64,000 bases of DNA, taken from NCBI RefSeq assembly GCF_000142905.1, contig NW_013657651.1:1-64000 (forward strand), written 5' to 3'. Each line of letters begins with the position of its first letter. The first letter of the stretch is position 1. Under the pieces are notes generated by a model, which was not told the DNA's origin, made no database searches, and saw only the letters and a list, made by a program, of their open reading frames with translations. This stretch comes from Thecamonas trahens ATCC 50062. Taxonomy: Eukaryota > Apusozoa > Apusomonadida > Apusomonadidae. Positions 40,932-49,129 of this stretch are shown here, one piece after another. The position numbers and the translations under genes are program-made.

Positions 40932-41259
40932 CCATGCTCATGCCCATCCAACAACAACCAGCCCCCCCTCCCCCCTCCCCCCTCCCCATACTATGCTCAT
41001 CCCCGATGACCTTCCCGATCCCTGTCGTGACTTGGAGCGGGACAAAACCGGAGACTGCTGCCGTTTTCGACTCTTTGGCGCGCCAATGCGGCGACGGGCA
41101 GTCTTCCCCGCCACAGCGGCAAGGTCAAGGCCGAGAGTCAGGGCCAGTGAACGGAACGGCTTACTGTGACTAACTAACTGATTCTAATGACTGACTAAAT
41201 GACTAACAGCTAATGCGTATCGTCACTACAGTTTCTTCGTCAGCTCAAAGTCGAAAAGC
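40932..41259. other. Intergenic spacer with CTAAC-rich stretch
   Basis: This is 328 bp. The part at 41165-41215 is unusually AT-rich and repeats gactaac/ctaac words that end in taacag, resembling a branch-point and 3' splice site. It could be the end of an intron in the 5' UTR of the kinase gene. No matching upstream exon is evident. Confidence 0.35.
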
Positions 41260-44200
41260 ATGGACATGGACCAAGTTCCTGACCTGCGGGTCTCCGCCCT
41301 CAAGTCGCTATGTGTGGCAGGTACAGCCATTGCCTCTACTGTTGCTATGGGTTCACTACAGTATCAAACCCATTCAGACTATCATGATCATGCTGATCAT
41401 GCTGATCATGCTGATCATGCTGGCGAGTCTGCTGATAGTCATCGTCGCGACCAGAACCCGCTCACTCCCTCTCCGCTTCGTCTCATGCGGGACATGACAA
41501 GATCGGATGCAGAGATCGATGCCCTCATCTCTAGGGTAGAGTCCATCGTCTCCGCAGATGGCTTGACTTGGGTCGACTCGACTGAAATACCGCCTGCAGC
41601 AACTCCACAGTCTCCGCACTCTCCGGCAGCGACTCTGCTTTCCAAGCCTGCAAGCTCCGGCTCGGATCTGGTCGCTGCCGCCCTCGCCGCAGCTGCAGCA
41701 GAGGATGGCGACTCATCGTCGGGCTCGGACTTGCTTATGCTAGTCTCTGACGACGACGAAGTCGAGCCTGTGCCGCGGCTACCGCCTGCGGCTGCAGGTA
41801 CACCTGATGATGACGACACCAAGTCTGAGGGCGAGGTTGTGCTCGACGAGCCTGTCTTCCTCTCCGAGGCGCAGCTGCTCGACGACGTGGCGCCGTTTCT
41901 CGATTCGCTCAACGCGGCGCTTCCCAGCCCGCTCACCGCCGAAGAGCTTTCTGCTGTTGTCGATGCCATGGCCGAGACCGGTATGACCCAAATTGTCCAC
42001 ATGCACAGCCTGACTTGGCCGGACGCGCTCGAGCTCGGCATGTCCAAGGCGCTCTTTGCAGCCGCCTTTACCGCTCTCTACCCGACCAAGACACCATCGT
42101 TTGCGCTGGTCACGCCGCCAGAGCCAGCACCTCGCCCCACGGCGACACTGCCGTCGCCGCGCGATCCAGCATGGAAGATCGAACTCTCGCAGGCCAAGAT
42201 TGAGGCCTTTCGCCCGGTCGACCAGTTCTACGTCTCGTTCTTTGCCCGCTGGTTTGTCCTCTACTACAACATCTACCCGCACGCCACCAAGCGCGAGTTT
42301 GCGCTTGCCCAGCGCGAGCTGGTCGCGCCCTGGAAAGTCGCCTTTGATCCGCTCGGCCTCGGCGAGCACGCGCTCTCGCCGTTTTCTGTCGAGCCGAGTG
42401 CGCGCGCCGCGCCCGGGTCCGGTACCCCAGCGGTGCCTGGCGGCTCAACTCCGCCGGTCGGCCCCGGCCGCACTGCCGATGTGGCCGCGCTTGGCGCCGA
42501 GCTGCGGTCACTCCATCGCTCGGTTGTGGCTGCCCTCTCCACAGCATCCGGCACCGCACTCGATGACGCCCTCTACTTGCTACAGCTCCTCAACGCGCTG
42601 CCGGCCATGGCGGCGCTCTTCGCCGATCCGGCGCTCGCCACCAGCGAGGCGCTGCTGGCAAGGGTCTACGCCCCTGTCATCGACGGCTTCTTTGGCCCCC
42701 GCCATAACTTTACCGTCCGCCGCTCCGCCCCGGTTCCTTGGATGTCTGGTGAGCTTGTGCCCTCGCTTGTTATTGAGCTCGCGTCGACTCGGCTTCCGCT
42801 GCTGGTGGCCGAGACCGCGACACCGCCGCCGGCATCGGAACCGAGCGTCGACGACAGCAGTCTGTCGGAGGCTGTCGCCAAGCTCGGCGCCGAAATGACG
42901 ATGGCGCTCACCTTTTTGCGCCGGACAGTGCCTGCGAGCGTCCTCGTCGACCTCTCGACCCGCTTTACCCTCTTTGGCCTCGTCATCGCAGGCCGCCGGG
43001 TTTACGTCTACTTTCTCGGCTACGACACGGCAGGCAACGACTACGTCTTGCAGCACTACGCGCGTGCCGGGCTCAACATGGCGATCCCGGCGGACGTGCT
43101 TGCCCTCGCCCGCCTCATGCGCCGGATCCACGACCTAGGCGTCGCTCTCGACGGCTGGATGGTCAGCTCTCCGCCGCCACTGGCGGGGCACGCGCCCGCC
43201 GCCCTCGCCGCCCCGTCGCTCCCTGCCCCTTCGCCGCGCAAAATGACCGGCCCGCCGCCGTCAGTCCTCGCGCCTCCTCGGTCATACCTGCAGCCACTGG
43301 TCCCGCCGCCGCAGCCGTCGCGGGCCGACGCTTCTCCCGCTGACGCCGAGGGCACCGTCAACGACTCGTCGAGCTACTTCTCCACCACATACTCGTCGGT
43401 CTCCGACTCAAGCTCAGGTGCGGTCAAGAGCCAGGCTGCTAAGTTTCCGCAGCCTGCCAATCTCGCCGAGCTCCGCCGGCTCGGTTACGCCATCACCCAG
43501 ACCATTGCCAAGCACAAGGATACCGTGGTGTATTTGGCGGCGGTGGAGCGAGTCCCGCGCGCCGCCGCCCATCGCGCCACCATCGGCGACCTAGTCGCCA
43601 TCAAGCTCGTCGATCGCGCCGCGTCGGTGCGGACCCAGCCGCGTGAAGTTCGCATTCTCCGCAACCTCGACGGCGCGCACCACACCCAGCAGTTTGTCGC
43701 CTGGCACGTCATCAAGGAGACCTCGTGCTTTGCCGTCGTCACCAAGTACTACAAGCCGGTCCGCGGTGGGCCGGCCTCCAAGCACGAGATCCGCCGCTAC
43801 GTCCGCCAAGTCCTCGAAGCGCTCGCCTACTGCCACCAAAACGGCATCATCCACCGCGACATCAAGCCGGCAAACGTCATCTTTGAGGCCGAGTCACGGA
43901 CCGCAGTCCTCATCGACTTTGACTGCTCCAAGCCGTTCAACTCGGCCGCCCCGCCCACTTCAGAGGTCGGCACCCCGGGCTACATGGCGCCCGAGATCCT
44001 CGACATCAAGCGCGGCAAGCGAAGCCGTGGCTACTCGTACGCCGTTGACATCTTCTCGCTCGGCATTGTCTTTGGAGGCCTGCTCTTCAAGGCGGAGCTC
44101 AAGCGCCGCCCGACTCGGAGCAAGCTCCTCGAGCTCATGGCCAACTCGCGCCGCCGTTCTTCCGGCCATCGCCTCCTCCGCAAGATGCTCGAGGTCGACG

Positions 44201-44499
44201 ACTCGGTCCGCATCACCGCTCTCGACGCCCTCTCCGAGCCGTACTTTCTCAAGGCCACCTCATGGACTCTCCCACCCATCAAGACCTGGTCCAAAGACTA
44301 CGTCGCGGCCCACGACGCCGACGCTCTCCGCGAGTTTGGCCTCCAGCCCAGGCCCCGTCGTACCTCTCGCAGCTCTCGCTCCAACCGCGTCTCCCAAGCC
44401 CCAGCATCAACTGCCACCGATCGCGATCCTGATCCTGCCAATCCTACGTCAGTGCCGTTGTCTGACCCGCCCGCGCCGCGGCCCCGCTTCCGCTCATAA
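41260..44499 (+). CDS. Divergent protein kinase with large unknown N-terminal region
   Basis: The protein has 1079 residues from the first ATG; a later Met (MRDMTRSDAEID, 41487) is also possible. The kinase domain is residues ~745-1010. It has VAIK lysine in GDLVAIKLVD, the catalytic loop IIHRDIKPANVIF, IDFDCSK in place of DFG, GTPGYMAPEI, and DIFSLGIVFGGLLF. The glycine-rich loop is not recognisable. DFG to DFD keeps the metal-binding Asp, so activity is not excluded. A compact C-lobe and this loop make it vaguely CDC7-like, but I would not name it. Residues ~280-650 look globular (VDQFYVSFFARWFVLYYNIY; FTLFGLVIAGRRVYVYFLGY) without a family match. A tgatcatgc repeat (41386-41423) codes HADHADHAD near the N-terminus. 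The next gene starts 81 bp downstream. Confidence 0.75.
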   Translation: MDMDQVPDLRVSALKSLCVAGTAIASTVAMGSLQYQTHSDYHDHADHADHADHAGESADSHRRDQNPLTPSPLRLMRDMTRSDAEIDALISRVESIVSADGLTWVDSTEIPPAATPQSPHSPAATLLSKPASSGSDLVAAALAAAAAEDGDSSSGSDLLMLVSDDDEVEPVPRLPPAAAGTPDDDDTKSEGEVVLDEPVFLSEAQLLDDVAPFLDSLNAALPSPLTAEELSAVVDAMAETGMTQIVHMHSLTWPDALELGMSKALFAAAFTALYPTKTPSFALVTPPEPAPRPTATLPSPRDPAWKIELSQAKIEAFRPVDQFYVSFFARWFVLYYNIYPHATKREFALAQRELVAPWKVAFDPLGLGEHALSPFSVEPSARAAPGSGTPAVPGGSTPPVGPGRTADVAALGAELRSLHRSVVAALSTASGTALDDALYLLQLLNALPAMAALFADPALATSEALLARVYAPVIDGFFGPRHNFTVRRSAPVPWMSGELVPSLVIELASTRLPLLVAETATPPPASEPSVDDSSLSEAVAKLGAEMTMALTFLRRTVPASVLVDLSTRFTLFGLVIAGRRVYVYFLGYDTAGNDYVLQHYARAGLNMAIPADVLALARLMRRIHDLGVALDGWMVSSPPPLAGHAPAALAAPSLPAPSPRKMTGPPPSVLAPPRSYLQPLVPPPQPSRADASPADAEGTVNDSSSYFSTTYSSVSDSSSGAVKSQAAKFPQPANLAELRRLGYAITQTIAKHKDTVVYLAAVERVPRAAAHRATIGDLVAIKLVDRAASVRTQPREVRILRNLDGAHHTQQFVAWHVIKETSCFAVVTKYYKPVRGGPASKHEIRRYVRQVLEALAYCHQNGIIHRDIKPANVIFEAESRTAVLIDFDCSKPFNSAAPPTSEVGTPGYMAPEILDIKRGKRSRGYSYAVDIFSLGIVFGGLLFKAELKRRPTRSKLLELMANSRRRSSGHRLLRKMLEVDDSVRITALDALSEPYFLKATSWTLPPIKTWSKDYVAAHDADALREFGLQPRPRRTSRSSRSNRVSQAPASTATDRDPDPANPTSVPLSDPPAPRPRFRS

Positions 44500-44579
44500 C
44501 ACAAGCGCCCTTTGTGCCTGCGAACCCGATCGCGCCCGCGATCACCCCTCTCCCCCCCCCCCCCCCCTCCCCCATACCC

Positions 44580-47500
44580 ATGCGCCGCCGCCGGGTGCTC
44601 AAGCCCTTCCCCACATCCAAAAAGGCCAAGCTCCTGTCTGGAGCCCCATCGCTCAAGAAGCCCTTTCGCCCACCCCGTCCTCTCGGTGGAACTGGGGCCC
44701 GCGACAATGCCGGTGGAGAGGGGGCCAGTTCTACGACCTTTTCTGGACCGCCGGCTGTGAGTGCGGCCGCCGGCACTCCTTCCGCCAGCGTTCCCACGAC
44801 GACCTCGCCTGCAGCAGCACCTCGTGGTCGTGGAAGGCTCCGTGGGCGTGGGCTTAGCCGCAGCAGGGGCCTGGGCCGCGGCCGGGCCCCACTTCACCGC
44901 GGCTTCAAGCCGCCCACGGCCCGGGCTGGGGCGGCCGCGGGCAGGCCGGCCGCGACCGGCGGAAGCAAAGCCGATGAGTCGGTGAAGAAGCGGTACTACG
45001 CCGTAGTGTGGCGCAAGTACACCAGAAAGAAGCACAAGACGTGGGATGGCGACGGCGTGCTGGTCATGACCGGCTCGTCGGTCACCCTCCTCAACGACGA
45101 GGGCAAGCAAATCGCAAAGTCGCGGCTTCAGGGGCCCGGCGCGTCGATGGCGCTGACCGAGGGCGAGGAGCTGACCTTTTCGTCCAAGGAGGTCGAGGTC
45201 ATGGGCACCATCGCCGAAGCCGACTTTCTCTCGGGCAAGGCCTTCCTTGGCGGCGCATCTGCCGGTCTCGCCCCGCCGCTCGCAGCCGTCCCGCGGTCCA
45301 AGGCAGGCCGAGCCCGCAAGCCTGTCACCGACGCCAACGCACCAGGCGCGCCCAGCTCGGACTTTGTGACGCCGTCAGGCTCACTTGGTGCGCGCGGACA
45401 TGCCGCTGCACGATCGACTGCGCTCTACTCGCCAGATACGCCCGATGCGCTCGTGCTTCACCGCGATCCACACGGCGGGAGCCGCGCAGGCCTCTCGGTC
45501 GTCCTCGCGCCCAAGCTCACACGCATCCTCCGCCCGCATCAGAAGGAGGGCGTGGCGTTCATGTACAAGTGTGTAATGGGCCACGGTGGCTTTGCCGGCT
45601 CGGGCTGCATCCTCGCCGACGAGATGGGCCTCGGGAAGACCATCACTGCGCTCTCGCTTGTCCACACCCTCCTCAGCCAGTCGGAGGTCAAGGCTGCGCG
45701 ATCGGCGGCAGAGAAGGCCATTGTCGTCACGCCGTCGTCGCTGGTTAAGGGCTGGGAGCTCGAGATCCGCAAATGGCTCGGTTTCACCCACCTCCCGCCC
45801 ATCACCATCCACCACATGTCGAAGAAGGAGATCAAGGCTGCCGTCGCCGAGTTTGTGGCGGGCAAGGTCAAGAATCTGCTCATCATCTCGTACGAGCAGT
45901 TTCGAGTCCACGCCAAGGCCATTTGCAAGGCCAACGTCGGCTTGCTGGTGTGCGACGAGGGCCATCGCCTGAAGAACGCCGAGATCAAGACCGCCAAGGC
46001 GCTGCTCAAGCTCAACACCAAACGTCGCATCATCCTTACAGGCACCCCGGTCCAGAACGACCTCAAGGAGTTCTTCTCGGTCGTCGACTTTGTCAACCCG
46101 GGCATCCTCGGCGAGTACCCCACTTTCCGCCGCATCTTTGAAGAGCCGATCGCCAAAGCGCAGGAGCGCAACGCGTCGCCGGCAGTCGTCGCTCTAGGCA
46201 AGGCCCGCTCCGACGAGCTCGCCCGCATCACATCGCAGTTTATTCTTCGCCGGACGCAGTCCATGATGCGCAAGTACCTGCCACCCAAGGAGGAGCATGT
46301 GCTGTTCATCAAGATGAACCCGCTGCAGGAGGCCATCTACGAGGCCTTTGCCCGCGCAAAGCTCTCGGGCATGGCCTCGGCCAAGGACCTCTCGTTCTCG
46401 TGGGCGCTCGCGTGCATCACCACCCTCAAGAAGATCTGCAACCACCCCGCGCTGGTGCTCTCGCGCTCGACCGCCGCCATGGAGGCCGCCGCCGCTGCCG
46501 GTGAGAGCGACGACGACGACGCCGCGGAGGACCCCGACGACGGCCCACTCGTTCTCGACTCGCTTGAACTCCCGCGCGAGCTCCGCGAGGCTCTTGAGGA
46601 CTACCCGTCGCTGACCTCGTCGACCGCCGCCATCGTCCCGGAGCTCTCGTCCAAGATGCAGGTCCTCCTCGGCCTCCTCGACCACCTCGCGGCGTCGACG
46701 ACCGACAAGATTGTCATTGTCTCCAACTACACCCAGACCCTCACGCTCATTGCCGACATCCTCGAAGCCCGCGGCATGCTCTTCCTTCGGCTTGACGGCT
46801 CGGTGCCGGCTGCCAAGCGGCCGTCGCTCGTCACTCGCTTCAACGCCGCAGGCGATACCGAGCGCATTTTCCTGCTCTCGGCCAAGGCCGGCGGCGTCGG
46901 CCTCAACCTCATCGGCGCTAACAGGCTCGTCATGCTCGACCCGGACTGGAACCCGGCAACCGATCTCCAGGCCATGGGCCGCGTTTGGCGCGACGGCCAG
47001 ACCAAGCGGGTCATCCTCTATCGCTTCCTCACCACCGGCACCATCGAGGAGAAGATCTGGCAGCGCCAGATCATGAAACAGGGCCTCTCCGATGTCATCG
47101 TCGACGACAATGCCGCCAAGACTGGCTCGTTCACCAACTCGGAGCTCCGCAACTTGTTCAAGTACAACGCCAACACCCTCGCTGACACCCACGACCTCAT
47201 CGGCTGCCTCTGCTCCTCGGACGGTACGCCCATCAACGGCATCGCCCTCACACAGGCCGCCGTCGATGCCTCGGCCGCCGCTGTCGCCGCTGTCACTGAG
47301 GACTCGCTCCTCGACTCGGCCCTCGACGCGCTCGACGACGCCGATCTCACCCCAGCAACGCCCGTCGCCCTCACCCCGCCCGCCGCCGACGCTGCCGCTG
47401 CCGCTGCCGCTGTCACCGCTTCCGCAGACCAAGAATCCGAAGTCGAGGTGTGGAACCATGTGGAGTGGCCTTCGGCCGTCGGCGATCTCAACGTCGGCAC

Positions 47501-47612
47501 CCTCACCTCGTCCATCTCGCTCACCCCCAACGAGCCGTCGTCCGGTCCACGGCCGCTCGTCTCGTTTGCCTTTACCTCGCAGCTCGAGTCGCAGCGCGGC
47601 AAGAGCAACTGA
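44580..47612 (+). CDS. RAD54B: RAD54B-type SNF2 DNA translocase
   Basis: The protein has 1010 residues from ATG 44580 (MRRRRVLKPFPTSKKAK). That start is preferred over an upstream in-frame Met because it recreates the basic RAD54B N-terminus. Residues ~120-240 carry the RAD54B-specific leader YYAVVWRKYTRKKHKTWDGD, then LTFSSKEVEVMGTI. The motor has LRPHQKEGVAFMYKCVMG, ILADEMGLGKT, DEGHRLKN, ILTGTPVQNDLKEFF, FILRRTQSMMRKYLPPK, VSNYTQTL, LSAKAGGVGLNLIGANRL and WRDGQTKRV. These are complete ATPase motifs of the Rad54 group. RAD54B/Rdh54 moves along duplex DNA to help Rad51/Dmc1 strand exchange and remove recombinase. The Ala/Asp-rich tail is disordered. A C-run precedes the start. Confidence 0.94.
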   Translation: MRRRRVLKPFPTSKKAKLLSGAPSLKKPFRPPRPLGGTGARDNAGGEGASSTTFSGPPAVSAAAGTPSASVPTTTSPAAAPRGRGRLRGRGLSRSRGLGRGRAPLHRGFKPPTARAGAAAGRPAATGGSKADESVKKRYYAVVWRKYTRKKHKTWDGDGVLVMTGSSVTLLNDEGKQIAKSRLQGPGASMALTEGEELTFSSKEVEVMGTIAEADFLSGKAFLGGASAGLAPPLAAVPRSKAGRARKPVTDANAPGAPSSDFVTPSGSLGARGHAAARSTALYSPDTPDALVLHRDPHGGSRAGLSVVLAPKLTRILRPHQKEGVAFMYKCVMGHGGFAGSGCILADEMGLGKTITALSLVHTLLSQSEVKAARSAAEKAIVVTPSSLVKGWELEIRKWLGFTHLPPITIHHMSKKEIKAAVAEFVAGKVKNLLIISYEQFRVHAKAICKANVGLLVCDEGHRLKNAEIKTAKALLKLNTKRRIILTGTPVQNDLKEFFSVVDFVNPGILGEYPTFRRIFEEPIAKAQERNASPAVVALGKARSDELARITSQFILRRTQSMMRKYLPPKEEHVLFIKMNPLQEAIYEAFARAKLSGMASAKDLSFSWALACITTLKKICNHPALVLSRSTAAMEAAAAAGESDDDDAAEDPDDGPLVLDSLELPRELREALEDYPSLTSSTAAIVPELSSKMQVLLGLLDHLAASTTDKIVIVSNYTQTLTLIADILEARGMLFLRLDGSVPAAKRPSLVTRFNAAGDTERIFLLSAKAGGVGLNLIGANRLVMLDPDWNPATDLQAMGRVWRDGQTKRVILYRFLTTGTIEEKIWQRQIMKQGLSDVIVDDNAAKTGSFTNSELRNLFKYNANTLADTHDLIGCLCSSDGTPINGIALTQAAVDASAAAVAAVTEDSLLDSALDALDDADLTPATPVALTPPAADAAAAAAAVTASADQESEVEVWNHVEWPSAVGDLNVGTLTSSISLTPNEPSSGPRPLVSFAFTSQLESQRGKSN

Positions 47613-47710
47613 CGACGCAACTCCGCGGAGCCACCCGTCTCGACTTGCACCCAGCCCCAGCCAAGCACCGCACGGTAAAGGAGCGAGCCGGCGAAGCGGC
47701 AGAAGGAGGC

Positions 47711-48685
47711 ATGGCCGAGGCGAGCAAAGGGTGCGGCGGAGGGAGGGACAAGGTCGCGAGCCGGCGGTCGACTCGGTTTGCGGGCGCTGAGCTCGCTGCT
47801 GGCGTCGCGTCGGGTGTCGCGTCGCGGCTGGTTGTCGCTCCGCTCGACGTGCTCAAGCTGCGACTGCAGGTGCAGACTCGGGTAGCTTCCGAAGCTCGCG
47901 GCAAGCATGTGTACTCATCGATGCGACACGCGGTGGTCCAGATCGTCAAGACCGAAGGATTGGTCGGGCTCTGGCGCGGCAATGTGGCCGGCAATCTGAT
48001 GTACATGGGCTACGCGCCCATCAACTTCTTTGTCTACCACCAGATCCGGGTTGCGGCCTCGGACAACGACGCCGACCCGTCGCAGCCGCTGCCGTGGATG
48101 TCATCGCTTGCTGCCGGCGCCCTGTCTGCGTCGGTGGCCACGCTCGCCACCTATCCGCTGGATCTGATGCGGACCCTGTTTGCCACCCAGGGCGAGCCCA
48201 AGGTCTACCACACCCTGCTCGAGTCGACGAGGATCAGAATCTCCACCGATGGTCTGCTTGGCCTCTACCGCGGCCTCGGTATCACTCTTGTCCAGACGGT
48301 GCCGTACGTGGCAATCCAGCTGACTCTCTACGAGGAGGTCAAGGCCCGCGCCTTTGCCCACGACAACTTCCGCATGCCGATGTGGGCGTCTGCTGCTGTG
48401 GGTGCCTCATCCGGTGCACTCGCCAAGTTTGCCGTCTATCCGCTTGACCTCGTCCGCCGACGCATGCAGGTTCAGGGCCTGGAACGATCGGCCGAGTACG
48501 GAGGGCGACTTCCTTCGTACACATCGTCATGGCAGTGCCTCCGCGCCACACTCCACCTCTCAGGCGTCCGCGGTCTGTACCAGGGCCTACTCCCAGCCAT
48601 GTTGAAGGTCATCCCGGCCTCTATTGTCACCTTTGTTGCGTACGAGGAGTCGATCAAGCTCTTCCGGCGGCTCGATCGGGCGTGA
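47711..48685 (+). CDS. SLC25A19: Mitochondrial thiamine pyrophosphate carrier (SLC25A19/TPC1-like)
   Basis: The protein has 324 residues and the three tandem ~100-residue repeats of mitochondrial carriers. Each repeat has a Px[D/E]xx[K/R] signature: PLDVLKLRLQVQ, PLDLMRTLFATQ and PLDLVRRRMQVQ. GLWRGN, GLYRGL and GLYQGL close the repeats. The second signature followed by GEPKVYHTL is distinctive for the thiamine pyrophosphate carrier, which imports the cofactor across the inner membrane for pyruvate and 2-oxoglutarate dehydrogenases. Assignment to TPC rather than another nucleotide carrier rests on this block and overall length. The ATG is 98 bp after the RAD54B stop. The 3' spacer holds tandem C-rich repeats. 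Confidence 0.9.
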   Translation: MAEASKGCGGGRDKVASRRSTRFAGAELAAGVASGVASRLVVAPLDVLKLRLQVQTRVASEARGKHVYSSMRHAVVQIVKTEGLVGLWRGNVAGNLMYMGYAPINFFVYHQIRVAASDNDADPSQPLPWMSSLAAGALSASVATLATYPLDLMRTLFATQGEPKVYHTLLESTRIRISTDGLLGLYRGLGITLVQTVPYVAIQLTLYEEVKARAFAHDNFRMPMWASAAVGASSGALAKFAVYPLDLVRRRMQVQGLERSAEYGGRLPSYTSSWQCLRATLHLSGVRGLYQGLLPAMLKVIPASIVTFVAYEESIKLFRRLDRA

Positions 48686-49129
48686 CCCCCACGTGCTAAA
48701 CTGTCCTCTCATACCCGTGCCCGACATCGACGGCCGATGGCGAGGGTCTTGACGACGGCCTCGACCCATCCGAGAGCAGCGAAAGCGCTAGGCGATACAG
48801 TCGTTGTGTAGTTAGAAGAACAACATGGACGGCTAGGTAGTCTTGGATTGGTACCTACTCCTCCGCTCGCCCGTCTGCCCGCCCACCCCGCCTGCCACCC
48901 GCCGGCCACCCGCCGGCCACCCGCCGGCCACCCGCCTGCCACCCGCCTGCCACCCGCCGGCCACTCCTCACGCCCTTCGCATGTCAGTCCTCCCTCCACC
49001 CTACCACCACCACCACCTCCCCCTCCCCCTCCACCTCACTCCACCTCACTCCACCTCACTCCACCTCACTCCACCCACTACCAGGGTTGGTCCCCCCCCC
49101 CCCTCCTCCTCCTCCTCTTGTATTCCACC
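48686..49129. repeat. C-rich tandem repeats upstream of the RapGAP gene
   Basis: The spacer contains repeats of about 11 bp, ccggccacccg/cctgccacccg (48890-48965). A ctccacctca decamer follows, repeated about four times (49015-49075), and a C-run (49092-49103) ends just before the start codon at 49130. The arrays are in the sense-strand C-rich orientation seen upstream of many genes here. Confidence 0.75.
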
